DNA from: CAYWOS01 sp964459985
Lineage (GTDB): Bacteria; Bacillota; Clostridia; Christensenellales; Aristaeellaceae
Direction: 5' to 3'
Assembly (NCBI GenBank): GCA_964459985.1
Contig: CAYWOS010000016.1
Coordinates: 1-42,722 of the forward strand
DNA length: 42,722 bases
The notes beneath the pieces were generated by a model. That model searched no databases. It was not told the origin of the DNA and was given only the letters and a program-made list of their open reading frames with translations. Shown here piece by piece: positions 1 through 7,743 of the stretch (the first letter of the stretch is position 1; every line of letters begins with the position of its first letter). The position numbers and the translations under genes are program-made.

Positions 1-522
1 CCCGGCTTTACCGCCCGTTACGGCGTGTACGGCGTCGCGGGCAACCATGACAGGACGGTGCCCGAATCCAATCTGGACAGGCTCAAGAACGCCATGCGCG
101 ACGCCGGCGTGACGCCGCTCGTCAACGATGCGGCGCTGCTGCGCGCCGGTGATCGGACGCTGGCGCTGGCGGGGCCGGACGATTACTACAACGGGCATCC
201 CGATTACGCGCGGCTCAAGGCGCAGTGCGCGGCGGCCGATTACACGATCTTCCTGCCGCACTCGCCCGACGCCGTGCCCGACGCGCTCGAATGCGGCCGG
301 TGGTTCGATCTGGCGCTGTGCGGGCACACGCACGGCGGGCAGGTCACGATTTTCGGCATCCCGCTGGTTTCCTCGAGCGTATACGGGAAAAAGTACCTGT
401 CGGGATGGAAGGAAATCGGAAACGTGCCGGTGCTGGTCAGCAACGGCGTGGGCACGTCGGGCCTGCCCGTCCGGCTGGGCGCGCGCCCGCAAATGCATTT
501 GATCACGCTGAACACCCCGTAA
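1..522 (+). CDS. Metallophosphoesterase, C-terminal part (5' end outside window)
   Basis: The reading frame is open from base 1, so the gene begins upstream and the first GTG at 25 is not the start. The fragment has the calcineurin-like motifs GNHD (metal-binding Asn and His) near its start and GHTHGGQ near its end, in the order seen in the YaeI/YkuE type of metallophosphoesterase. Members hydrolyse phosphodiesters or phosphomonoesters with a two-metal centre, and many are membrane-anchored through an N-terminal segment that would lie outside the window. The substrate cannot be told from the sequence. The stop is 42 bases before the next gene on the same strand, so the two may be cotranscribed. 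The family call is firm; the subfamily is inference. Confidence 0.88.
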   Translation, partial: PGFTARYGVYGVAGNHDRTVPESNLDRLKNAMRDAGVTPLVNDAALLRAGDRTLALAGPDDYYNGHPDYARLKAQCAAADYTIFLPHSPDAVPDALECGRWFDLALCGHTHGGQVTIFGIPLVSSSVYGKKYLSGWKEIGNVPVLVSNGVGTSGLPVRLGARPQMHLITLNTP

Positions 523-564
523 GCACGGCGATCGCACAAAGAAACAAAAACGGAGGAAAAAAAG

Positions 565-1653
565 ATGGCGGGAGAAATTCTGTTCGCGCCGATGGCGTTC
601 ACCCGGTATGAGGAATCGCAGACGCTGCCGATGAAGTTTGACAAAATGCTCAAAAAGAGCGGACTGGCCGACAAGGTGAAGGGCAAGAAGGTCGCCGTGA
701 AAATGCATGTCGGCGCGGGCACGACCTATTCGACCATTCCGCCCGTGTTCGTGCGCAAGCTGGTCGATTTCCTGCGCGCGAGCGGCGCGGAATGCTTCAT
801 TACCGATCACTACGTCTACGACCGCCATCCCGAGCAGCGCGGCTATTCGTCGGACAATCTCGGCTGCCCCGTGCTGGACGACTGCGGCTTTTTCGGTAAG
901 TATTACTACACCAAAGAGGTCGATTTCCGCACCTTCCGGCACGTCGACGTCGCCGGACTGATCCACGACGCCGATTTCATGATTGATTTTTCGCATATCA
1001 AGGGGCACGGCGAATGCGCGTACGGCGGCGCGTGCAAGAACATCGGCATGGGCTGCGTCACCGACCGCACGCGCCACGAAATCCACGGGCTGGAGGGCGG
1101 ATTATTGTGGGACAGGGACAAATGCGTCCACTGCGGGATTTGCGTCAAATCCTGCAATCACCGCGCCAACGGCTTTGACGAAAACGGCGATTACGACGTG
1201 AGCTATCACGACTGCACGCTGTGCTTCCACTGCGGCAAAACCTGCCCGACGGGCGCGATCACGCTGGACAGCCACGACTACTCCGATTTCCAGTACGGGC
1301 TGGCGCTGTGCACCAAAACCGTGCTGGACACCTTCGCGCCGGGCAACGTGTACTACATCAACGTGCTCACGCAGATCACGGCGCTGTGCGACTGCTGGGG
1401 CATGACGACGCCGGCGATCGTCCCCGACATCGGCATCATGGCGGGCGAGGATATCGTCGCCATCGAGCGCGCCAGCCTCGATCAGATCAAAACGGAGGAT
1501 CTCATCCCGCAGGGCGTGCCCAAGGGCATGAAGCTGGGCACGGAAGGGCATTTGTTCCAGCGCCTGCACGGGAAGGACCCGTTCATCCAGCTCAAACATC
1601 TGACCGCCTGCGGCCTGGGCACCGAGGACTACGAGCTGAAGATCATCCGATAA
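565..1653 (+). CDS. DUF362 protein with two 4Fe-4S cluster motifs
   Basis: 362 residues. The N-terminal 180 residues fit the DUF362 domain (VAVKMHVG, ITDHYVYDR, DFMIDFSHIKGHG, CAYGGACKNIGMG). Two ferredoxin-type clusters follow: C187-x2-C190-x2-C193-x3-C197 and C217-x2-C220-x2-C223-x3-C227, the second continuing into Pro as in bacterial 2[4Fe-4S] ferredoxins. This is a cytoplasmic iron-sulfur protein, common in anaerobic Clostridia, with a presumed electron-transfer or maturation role; no substrate is established for the family as far as I know. The start is set by an AGGAGG-like site (cggaggaaaaaaag) just before the ATG. A strong hairpin terminator follows. The family assignment is solid, the function unknown. 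Confidence 0.9.
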   Translation: MAGEILFAPMAFTRYEESQTLPMKFDKMLKKSGLADKVKGKKVAVKMHVGAGTTYSTIPPVFVRKLVDFLRASGAECFITDHYVYDRHPEQRGYSSDNLGCPVLDDCGFFGKYYYTKEVDFRTFRHVDVAGLIHDADFMIDFSHIKGHGECAYGGACKNIGMGCVTDRTRHEIHGLEGGLLWDRDKCVHCGICVKSCNHRANGFDENGDYDVSYHDCTLCFHCGKTCPTGAITLDSHDYSDFQYGLALCTKTVLDTFAPGNVYYINVLTQITALCDCWGMTTPAIVPDIGIMAGEDIVAIERASLDQIKTEDLIPQGVPKGMKLGTEGHLFQRLHGKDPFIQLKHLTACGLGTEDYELKIIR

Positions 1654-1665
1654 TTTGAGGCATAT

Positions 1666-1705
1666 AAAACGCCCGTCCGACCTATACCGATCGGACGGGC
1701 GTTTT
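1666..1705. terminator. Bidirectional intrinsic terminator
   Basis: A perfect 15-bp inverted repeat (1666-1680 with 1691-1705) and a 10-base loop, with an A run at the left end and a T run at the right end. It can terminate the + strand DUF362 gene and the - strand cysteine-rich gene, which converge on it. Confidence 0.9.
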
Positions 1706-1713
1706 CATCGGAT

Positions 1714-2268
1714 TCAGCAGCAATCGCAGCCGTCACAGCCGCAGGCGCTCTGGCAGGGCTGCGGATAAAGCGGAAGGCGGGGCGGGCAGCAGTCGCGCTC
1801 GGGCGCGCCGATCACGCAGTCGGCGACGATATAGCCGTCCACGCGCAGATCGATCACGGCGTCAAAGCAGCCGTCGCACAGGCACGCCCGGCGGCACAGC
1901 CGCGCGGCGGCGCGCAGGATCAGCCGATGCCGCCAGCATTCCTCGCCCGGACAGGACAGGCGGACGCGCAGCGTCTGGGTCACCTCGGACGGTATCTTGC
2001 GCTCGCGGCCGTCGACGCAGACAGACAAAGCGAGCGGCACGCAGACGCGAAAAAGCAGCGCGCCGCGCTCATGACAGGGCAATTCTTCGCTATACGGCTC
2101 GCCCGCGACGGCGACGCCCGTCAGCGCGGCGCGTTCGCCGAACGGGAAGCAGTCGCAGGCGGGGCACAGCCTGACGCGCAGGCAGCATTTTTCCAGTCTC
2201 CCCTGCCCGATCACGCGCTCCATCAGGTATCTACCGCGCGGTTCGGGGCGGCAGCAGTCTTTTTCCAT
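1714..2268 (-). CDS. Cysteine-rich protein of unknown function
   Basis: 184 residues, of which about 25 are cysteine (roughly 14 percent). They occur as CC pairs and C-x-C or C-x2-C spacings throughout, and the C-terminus ends in a dense run (QSACGCDGCDCC). No signal peptide or membrane segment is visible. A clear AAGGAGG lies upstream of the ATG. The middle looks like beta-strand-rich sequence with alternating hydrophobic residues (DAVIDLRVDGYIVADCVIG). Such composition is found in spore-coat or other cross-linked proteins and in metal-binding proteins, but I do not recognise a family. It is the last gene of a - strand group, 33 bases after the hydrolase gene, and ends at the shared terminator. 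The gene call is firm; no function is claimed. Confidence 0.8.
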   Translation of the reverse strand: MEKDCCRPEPRGRYLMERVIGQGRLEKCCLRVRLCPACDCFPFGERAALTGVAVAGEPYSEELPCHERGALLFRVCVPLALSVCVDGRERKIPSEVTQTLRVRLSCPGEECWRHRLILRAAARLCRRACLCDGCFDAVIDLRVDGYIVADCVIGAPERDCCPPRLPLYPQPCQSACGCDGCDCC

Positions 2269-2301
2269 AAAGCATAACCTCCTTGCGGGTCACGCTTTAT
2301 C

Positions 2302-3471
2302 TTATTCCGGCATGCCGTTGTCGGTGACGGCGATCAGGCGGCCGAAGCCGTCGTACAAAAGCGCGGCGTCGCGCTTGCTCTTGTGCCACACGCGCTTGTC
2401 CGGCAGCGTCAGGTCCGCCGCGACCTTGGTGGTTTTCGTGCCGACGGTCAGCGCGCCGCCGGGCGGCACGGCCGCGCCGCCCAGCGCGAACCATTCGCCG
2501 CCGCGCACGGACACCAGCGTGCAGCCGTCCAGCGAAAGGCTTGTATCCGACGCGTTCAGGACGGTCAGGACATCGTTTTCGACGTCGATGGTCATCGATA
2601 CGCCTTGAGCGCGCGCCGGCAATTCCTCCCACGCCGCGTACTCGACGGCGATATCGCCCCGCTTCAGCGTCGCCACGAGCGCGCTTTCGGCGTCCTGCGT
2701 AACATACGCCCGCGCGCCCGCGCCCTGAATGCGCGCCAGCGTCGAGCGCGCCGGCGTGTCCGGCTCCTCGGCGGTGAGCGTCGAGATCAGCGCGACCTTC
2801 GGCGCGGCCGCCGTCAGCAGCGCCGCCGTCGTCGCGCCGCTGTCGCCGTGGTGCCCGACCTTCAGGATATCGGCGGGCGCGATTTTTCCGGCGTACAGCA
2901 GTTCGGCCTCCTCGTCCGCCTTCATGTCGCCCGTCAGGAGCATGCTGCCGTGCGGCGAGTCAAAGCGCAGGACGAGCGAATTGTTGTTCTCGTTTTCGGT
3001 ATCCTCGGACAGCGGGCCGAGCACGGTGAACGCGCCGCCCTCCGCCGCGATCACCATGCCGGCGGAAAGGAAAACGGCCGTTTCGCCGCGCCGCGCCGCC
3101 GCCAGCACGGCGGGATGCCCGCCGGGCTCGACGCCGGGATGAAAGGGCGAGGCGTACCACGCGCCGACGGCGATATCGCTTTTCGAAAGCCTTTCCATCC
3201 CGCCGGCGTGATCGACGTGACAGTGCGTGAGGAACACGGCGTCCAGCCGCGTCACGCCGTAATGCTTGAGCGCCGTTTCCAGCGCCGGATAGGCGTACTC
3301 GGCGCCGGTATCGATCAGGTACGCGCCGTCGCCCGAAAAAAGCAGCAGGCAGTCGCCCTTGCCGACGTTCAGGCAGACGAGCCGGACGCCGTCCTCGCCG
3401 CTCGCAGGCGATACCGACAGCGCGAGACAAAGGAGCATCGCCGCAAGCAGCGCCGCCTTGAGCCGTTTCAT
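2302..3471 (-). CDS. Secreted ComEC-type metallo-beta-lactamase hydrolase with lamin-tail domain
   Basis: 389 residues from the ATG at 3471, chosen because it is preceded by GGGGAGGG and opens a signal peptide (MKRLKAALLAAMLLCLALS...ASG); a longer open frame upstream adds an unlikely basic stretch. After the signal peptide comes a metallo-beta-lactamase fold of the ComEC/Rec2 C-terminal type: LNVGKGDCLLL, LIDTGAE, the metal-binding THCHVDHAGG, LLTGDM and VGHHGDSGA. The last 90 residues (from TIDVENDVLTVLN) resemble a lamin-tail domain with a beta-sandwich pattern. Proteins with this architecture in Clostridia are predicted extracellular phosphodiesterases or nucleases; the substrate is not known. 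It lies downstream of the PrsA-like gene and 33 bases before the cysteine-rich gene, probably in one operon. Confidence 0.88.
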   Translation of the reverse strand: MKRLKAALLAAMLLCLALSVSPASGEDGVRLVCLNVGKGDCLLLFSGDGAYLIDTGAEYAYPALETALKHYGVTRLDAVFLTHCHVDHAGGMERLSKSDIAVGAWYASPFHPGVEPGGHPAVLAAARRGETAVFLSAGMVIAAEGGAFTVLGPLSEDTENENNNSLVLRFDSPHGSMLLTGDMKADEEAELLYAGKIAPADILKVGHHGDSGATTAALLTAAAPKVALISTLTAEEPDTPARSTLARIQGAGARAYVTQDAESALVATLKRGDIAVEYAAWEELPARAQGVSMTIDVENDVLTVLNASDTSLSLDGCTLVSVRGGEWFALGGAAVPPGGALTVGTKTTKVAADLTLPDKRVWHKSKRDAALLYDGFGRLIAVTDNGMPE

Positions 3472-3500
3472 CCATATCCCTCCCCTCGCCGTAATGAAAC

Positions 3501-3535
3501 GCCGCCGTCCGATCGCTTTCGCGCCGAACGGCGGC
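3501..3535 (-). terminator. Hairpin after the PrsA-like gene
   Basis: Inverted repeat GCCGCCGT (3501-3508) with ACGGCGGC (3528-3535). In the - strand direction it is followed by GTTTCATT, so it is a weak terminator or attenuator between the PrsA-like gene and the hydrolase gene. Confidence 0.5.
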
Positions 3536-3547
3536 ATTCGCGGGCGT

Positions 3548-4963
3548 TTACTCCGCCGTGCCGGCGCCGCCCGACAGCTGATCGATCACTTCCTGATTGT
3601 ACACAATCTCGAACTGCGCCGTCCAGTCGGCGACGGCGGCGTTCAGCAGGCTGTTCTGGTTCACGGAAACGAGATAATCATGGATCATCGTTTCAATCTC
3701 TTCGGTCATCTCGACCGCGCCCTCGGGGATGTCGCGCAGGTAGCACACGATCTGCACGCCGGCTTCCGTCAGGGCGGGATCGCTGATATCGCCGGGCTTG
3801 ACCATCTTTTCGCTGAAGGCGGCGGCGGCCAGCTCGGTGTCGAAGCTGTCCTTGTGCACGGCGTAGCCGTTCGCCAGAGCGCTCTCGTCGGCCATGCCCT
3901 CGTCGACGCCGTACTCGGCGATCAGATCGTTAAACGCCGCGCCGTCGGCGAGCTTTTGATAGATTTCATCGGTCTTGTCCTTGACGGAGGCGAGCACGGC
4001 GGCGCGCGCCGCCTCGACATCCTCGAGCGTCACGGTGGGCGCGGCGGGCGCGGCAGGCGCGGCTTCGTCGGTCGGCGCGACTTCGTCGGTCGGCGCGGTC
4101 TCGTCGGTCGGCGCGGCTTCGTCGGTCGGCGCGGCTTCGTCGGTCGGAACAGTCTCGTCGGTCGGCGCGCTCTGCGCTTCCTCGTAGGCGGCGAGCTTGG
4201 TCTGATAATCGTTCAGCAGCGCTTCGTCAACCGCGAGCAGGATACGCGTCACGCCGCGATATCCGGCGGGCACATACCAGCTCGCCGTGCCGGCATACTG
4301 CGTGTTGTACTCATAATACAGAATGTTGTTTTCATAGCTTTCCTTGTCGTAGCCGACGTATTCGTCAAAGACCGCCTTGATCTGCTCGTCGGTCGGATCG
4401 GTCACCATGCCGTCGAGGATACGCTTTTGCAGTTTTTGCTCGATGTCAAGGTTCTTGTAGTTCCCGACAAGGCCCTCGATGGTGATGCCCTGATCGGTAT
4501 AATACTGATTGGCGGCGGCGGTCAATTCGGCGCGCGCTTCCTCGGTGTCCTCGGACAGGTAGTACGTCACATACTCGGCGACGGCTTCGTCCCACAGATC
4601 ATGCGCCTGCTTGGTGAAGGCGGCGATTTCGTCGTCGGTGAACGCGTCGAGCTGAAGCTCCTCGATCTTCTTGTCGATGACGTAGTTGCGCACGATGTAC
4701 TCGATGCCCGTGGCGTAATCGGTCAGCGAGGAGATATAGCTGTTGCTGAAGAGCGTCTGCATGTCCTGATCCACGTCGGCCTTGGTGATGGGGTTGCCGT
4801 CGATGGTGATCAGAACGGGGTTTTCCTCGGGCGCGGCGACGTCGGCCGCCGCGTCGGGCGCATCGGTCGCCGTATCGGAAGCGGTATCCCCTGCAAGGGC
4901 GAAGCACGACGTCAGCATGACCAGCGCGAGCACCAGCGCGAAGACACGGAAGAGATTTTTCAT
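3548..4963 (-). CDS. PrsA/SurA-like peptidylprolyl isomerase lipoprotein
   Basis: 471 residues from the ATG at 4963, which follows AGGAAAGGA and opens a lipoprotein-type signal (FALVLALVMLTSC; Cys would be lipidated). Residues 40-230 resemble the helical SurA_N/PrsA chaperone region (TIDGNPITKADVDQDMQTL; a helix-rich acidic segment). A parvulin-type rotamase domain appears split: one strand (GVTRILLAVDE, about 240-250) precedes, and the rest (LADGAAFNDLIAEYG, AAFSEKMVKPGDISDP, GVQIVCYLRDIP) follows, an acidic hexapeptide repeat at residues 266-301. The family folds exported proteins outside the membrane. Whether catalysis survives the insertion is unknown. A good sigma-A promoter lies upstream at 5013-5041. 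Confidence 0.82.
   Translation of the reverse strand: MKNLFRVFALVLALVMLTSCFALAGDTASDTATDAPDAAADVAAPEENPVLITIDGNPITKADVDQDMQTLFSNSYISSLTDYATGIEYIVRNYVIDKKIEELQLDAFTDDEIAAFTKQAHDLWDEAVAEYVTYYLSEDTEEARAELTAAANQYYTDQGITIEGLVGNYKNLDIEQKLQKRILDGMVTDPTDEQIKAVFDEYVGYDKESYENNILYYEYNTQYAGTASWYVPAGYRGVTRILLAVDEALLNDYQTKLAAYEEAQSAPTDETVPTDEAAPTDEAAPTDETAPTDEVAPTDEAAPAAPAAPTVTLEDVEAARAAVLASVKDKTDEIYQKLADGAAFNDLIAEYGVDEGMADESALANGYAVHKDSFDTELAAAAFSEKMVKPGDISDPALTEAGVQIVCYLRDIPEGAVEMTEEIETMIHDYLVSVNQNSLLNAAVADWTAQFEIVYNQEVIDQLSGGAGTAE
4061..4168 (-). repeat. Six tandem 18-bp units encoding a PTDE hexapeptide repeat
   Basis: Six in-frame copies of an 18-bp unit encode (A/V)PTDE(A/T/V) inside the PrsA-like gene. 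It forms an acidic, proline-containing flexible linker between the first strand of the rotamase domain and the rest of it. Copy number of such units can change by slippage without loss of frame. Confidence 0.9.
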
Positions 4964-5012
4964 GAGAACAGATCCTTTCCTGCGCGGCGGACGCCGCGAA
5001 CATTCCTTGATG

Positions 5013-5041
5013 ATTATGACACAAGATTGCCCGAACCGCAA
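5013..5041 (-). promoter_or_regulatory. Sigma-A-type promoter for the PrsA-like gene
   Basis: On the - strand TTGCGG (5036-5041), a 17-base spacer and CATAAT (5013-5018), about 50 bases upstream of the start codon. A small GC-rich hairpin (4983-4996) lies in the leader. Confidence 0.6.
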
Positions 5042-5122
5042 GCGTTTTTCCGCCCGCGCCGCGTTTCGTTACAAACTGTTCACGGTTTCGCCACAGCGCG
5101 GCGCAGGCGGCGCGCCCCCGCG

Positions 5123-5674
5123 CTATTTTTTCCGCAATTCGCCGAAAAAACCCTCGAGCGCCGCGCGGCACTCGTCCTCGAGCACGCCGCCGAAGCATGG
5201 CGTTTTCCCGTTCAGCGCGGGATCGCCGGGCAACAGGTACACGCTGCCGCAGCAGCCCTGCCGCGGATCAAACGCGCCGAACACGCACCGGTCGATCCGC
5301 GAAAGCAGGATCGCGCCGGCGCACATGGGGCACGGCTCGAGCGTGACATACAGCGCGCAGCCGCGCAGATCGCGCGCGTGAAGCGCCCGCCGCGCGCGCG
5401 CCATCGCCAGCATTTCGGCGTGCGCGAACAGCCCGCCCGCGAACACGTCAGGCGCCGCCCCGCCGCCGCCGTCCGAAACCGCTTGACAACCGGCATCGCG
5501 GCATTGTAAGATGCCGACAGACGCATCGTTCTTCCCGGGCGCGCGTTCGCGCTCGTTGTGCGCGCGCGCGACGATTTCGCCGCCGTACACGATCACGGCG
5601 CCCACCGGCACCTCGCCGGCGTCCGCCGCCGCCTCGCGCAGCGCCTCGCGCATGAATGCCTCGTGCGTCGTCAT
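5123..5674 (-). CDS. tadA: tRNA adenosine(34) deaminase TadA with an insertion
   Basis: 183 residues from the ATG at 5674 (MTTHEAFMREALREA, the usual TadA start). The enzyme converts A34 of tRNA-Arg(ACG) to inosine. All catalytic motifs are present: zinc ligand and acid H85-A-E87, and P114-C115-P-M-C118, with C115 and C118 as zinc ligands; VPVGAVIV and AHNERE upstream are also typical. The oddity is residues 47-83, a stretch of about 34 extra residues between AHNERE and HAE, where other TadA proteins have only a few residues. The extra stretch contains two cysteines and a glycine run. The protein is therefore longer than the usual 150-165 residues. TadA is normally essential, so it is probably functional. 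It is divergent from the + strand nitroreductase. Confidence 0.9.
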   Translation of the reverse strand: MTTHEAFMREALREAAADAGEVPVGAVIVYGGEIVARAHNERERAPGKNDASVGILQCRDAGCQAVSDGGGGAAPDVFAGGLFAHAEMLAMARARRALHARDLRGCALYVTLEPCPMCAGAILLSRIDRCVFGAFDPRQGCCGSVYLLPGDPALNGKTPCFGGVLEDECRAALEGFFGELRKK

Positions 5675-5732
5675 TCTCAACCTCCTCCGCCCGCCGCCCG
5701 CGCGGCGCGGCATTCGACCGAAAGGAGAAACC

Positions 5733-6287
5733 ATGATGAACGAAACCCTGTCCCTGATCGCCTCGCGCCGCAGCCACCGCGCCTATTTGCCCGATCAGAT
5801 CACAAGCGAGCAGCTCGACGCGCTGATCGCCGCCGCCGTGCAGTCGCCCAGCGCCGTCAACCGTCAGCCGTGGCATTTCACCGTCGTGCAGGACGGAAAG
5901 CTCCTGCGCGACATCAACGCCGCCGTGCGCGAACAGGCGCTCAAGAGCGCAAACCCCGGCCCGCGCTTTGCCGATCCCGCCTTCGACGTGTTCTACAACG
6001 CGCCGACCGTCATTTTCATCTCGGGCGACAAGGACAATTCCTGGACGCAGATCGACTGCGGCATCGCCACGCAGAACATCGTGCTCGCCGCCGAAAGCAT
6101 GGGGCTGGGCAGCGTGATTCTGGGACTGCCGCGCTTCGCGTTCGAGGGCGCGCGCGCCGCCGACATCGAAAAAGCGCTCGGCTTCCCGGACAATCATGCC
6201 TTCGCCATCGCTATTTCGGTGGGCAAGCCCGCCGACGACAAGCACGCGCATCCGGTGGGTGAAAACAAAGTCACCGTCATTCTCTGA
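5733..6287 (+). CDS. Nitroreductase family FMN oxidoreductase
   Basis: 184 residues from the ATG at 5733, which follows AAAGGAG. The N-terminus (LIASRRSHRAYLPDQITSEQLDALIAAA, read in two parts) and SPSAVNRQPWHF are the classic FMN-binding features of the small nitroreductase family. The segment DCGIATQNIVLAAESMGLGS is the typical dimer-interface helix, and the C-terminal SVGKPAD motif completes the fold. Members reduce nitroaromatics, quinones or flavins with NAD(P)H; the physiological substrate here cannot be deduced. The last 11 bases overlap the end of the chorismate mutase gene on the other strand. Confidence 0.9.
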   Translation: MMNETLSLIASRRSHRAYLPDQITSEQLDALIAAAVQSPSAVNRQPWHFTVVQDGKLLRDINAAVREQALKSANPGPRFADPAFDVFYNAPTVIFISGDKDNSWTQIDCGIATQNIVLAAESMGLGSVILGLPRFAFEGARAADIEKALGFPDNHAFAIAISVGKPADDKHAHPVGENKVTVIL

Positions 6288-6546
6288 CGGACGCCGCCTG
6301 ATACGCGCGGCTGACCCGCAAAAGCGTATCATACATTTCCGCCGCATAAGGCGCGAGCGCCTCGCCGGCGCGCGCCCGCGCGTTTTCGCGCACGACCGCC
6401 TCGCGCCCGGGATCAATCACAGCCATCCCGAGCGCCTTTTTTTCGCGCCCGATCAGGCGCGACAGCTCCATGCGCCGGCAAAACAGCAGCATCATCTGTT
6501 CGTCCGCGCGGTCGATTTCCGCGCGGAGCGATTCGAGCGTCGTCAT
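6277..6546 (-). CDS. Chorismate mutase, AroQ type
   Basis: 89 residues. The pattern LRAEIDRADEQMMLLFCRR, then IGREKKALG and R-EAVVRENARA fits the all-helical AroQ chorismate mutase domain; the conserved Arg, Lys and Arg residues of the active site are at the expected spacing. It converts chorismate to prephenate, the first step toward phenylalanine and tyrosine. The gene overlaps the end of aroA by ATGA, so translation is coupled and both act on the shikimate/chorismate branch. It is a stand-alone mutase without a prephenate dehydratase or dehydrogenase domain. Confidence 0.85.
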   Translation of the reverse strand: MTTLESLRAEIDRADEQMMLLFCRRMELSRLIGREKKALGMAVIDPGREAVVRENARARAGEALAPYAAEMYDTLLRVSRAYQAASVRE

Positions 6547-7718
6547 GCGTTTCCCTCCGATAGCCTGTCGAAATCATTCCAGAACGACGGGTAGGATTTG
6601 CCGACCGCCTCGGCGTCTGAAATCTCGACGGGCGATTCCGCGACCGTGGCGAGCAGCGCCAGCGCCATCACCACGCGGTGATCGCGCGCGCCCGATACCG
6701 CGCCGCCGCGCGGCGAGCCGCCGTGAACAATCAGGCAGTCCGCGCCGCGTTCGCAGTCGATCCCGAGCGCGCCGAGCGCCGCCGCCATGGCGCGCGGGCG
6801 GTCGCTTTCCTTCCCCGACAGCCGCGCCGTGCCGCAGATGCGCGTCGTCACGCCCTTTTTCGCCGCCGCGACCGCCGCGAGGAGCGGCATAAGATCGGGC
6901 GCGCCCGACACGTCGATCTCCGTTCGCGAAAGAAAGGAGTCGATCGCGGCGTCGGGCTGCCGCGTCGCGTCGGGCATACCAGAAACCGTCACGCGGTGCC
7001 CCATCGCCGCCGCCGCGCGCCATACCGCGCCCGCCGAGCAATCGCCCTCGCACGCGGCGTATCCGGGCGATACATACCTTTGCCCGCCGGGAACGAAAAA
7101 GCCGCCCGCGCGCGGTTCGGCGGCGACGCCGAACGCGGCGAGCGCGTCCAGCGTCATATCGACGTAGCCCGCCGATACGAGCGGCGACGTCAGGATGATC
7201 TCGCTGTCGCCCGAGAGCAGCGGCAGCGCGAACAAAAGCCCCGAGACGAACTGGCTGCTGATATCGCCGGCAAGCGTGAACGCGCCGCCGTCCAGCCGAC
7301 CGCCGACGGTATACGCGCCTGCGGCGCGTTCGATCGTCGCGCCCCGCGCGGCAAGCGCCGCGACGAGCGCCTCCGTCGGGCGTTCACGCCCCGTATACGC
7401 GATCTCGCCGCCGCCCGTCGCCGCGCACACGGGCAAAAGGAACCGCAGCACCGCGCCGCTTTCGCCGCAGGGGAATACGCGCGCGCCGCGCGAAGAAGGC
7501 GTCACAATCACGCCGCTCAAGGATATCCGCGCCGCCGCGCCGAGCGCGGGCAGGCAGTCGATCAGGGCGCGGCAGTCGCCGGGCAGCGCGCCACGGCAGG
7601 CGATTTCCGTCCGCATACCCGAGAGCGCGGCGCACAAAAGCAGGCGCTGCATATGCGATTTCGAGGGCGGAACGCGCGCCGTCCCGCAAAGGCTTCCCGG
7701 CGATACCCGGCGGATCAT
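6543..7718 (-). CDS. aroA: 3-phosphoshikimate 1-carboxyvinyltransferase (EPSP synthase)
   Basis: 391 residues. It joins phosphoenolpyruvate to shikimate 3-phosphate, the sixth step of the shikimate pathway, in the cytoplasm. Visible family motifs are PSKSHMQRLLLCAALS near the N-terminus, a GESGAVLRFLLPV segment (usual form GNSGT-R), GDISSQFVSGLLFALPLL, and DLMPLLAAVAA. SGKESDRPRAMA matches the late K-E-SDR motif. At about 390 residues it is slightly short compared with the usual 420-430. The ATG at 7718 follows GGGGAGG. It ends in an ATGA overlap with chorismate mutase and starts 25 bases after the zinc-ribbon/TPR gene. Confidence 0.93.
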   Translation of the reverse strand: MIRRVSPGSLCGTARVPPSKSHMQRLLLCAALSGMRTEIACRGALPGDCRALIDCLPALGAAARISLSGVIVTPSSRGARVFPCGESGAVLRFLLPVCAATGGGEIAYTGRERPTEALVAALAARGATIERAAGAYTVGGRLDGGAFTLAGDISSQFVSGLLFALPLLSGDSEIILTSPLVSAGYVDMTLDALAAFGVAAEPRAGGFFVPGGQRYVSPGYAACEGDCSAGAVWRAAAAMGHRVTVSGMPDATRQPDAAIDSFLSRTEIDVSGAPDLMPLLAAVAAAKKGVTTRICGTARLSGKESDRPRAMAAALGALGIDCERGADCLIVHGGSPRGGAVSGARDHRVVMALALLATVAESPVEISDAEAVGKSYPSFWNDFDRLSEGNA

Positions 7719-7743
7719 GCAACCTCCCCGCGAAAAAACCGCG

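Noticed and set aside
2383..3786. 467-codon + strand frame
   Set aside because: Antisense to the secreted hydrolase and PrsA-like genes; no domain pattern.
5483..5512. TTGACA-N18-TAAGAT as the main promoter of the nitroreductase
   Set aside because: It lies inside tadA, 220 bases from the start codon, and overlaps a hairpin; it is kept only as a remark under the TadA insertion.
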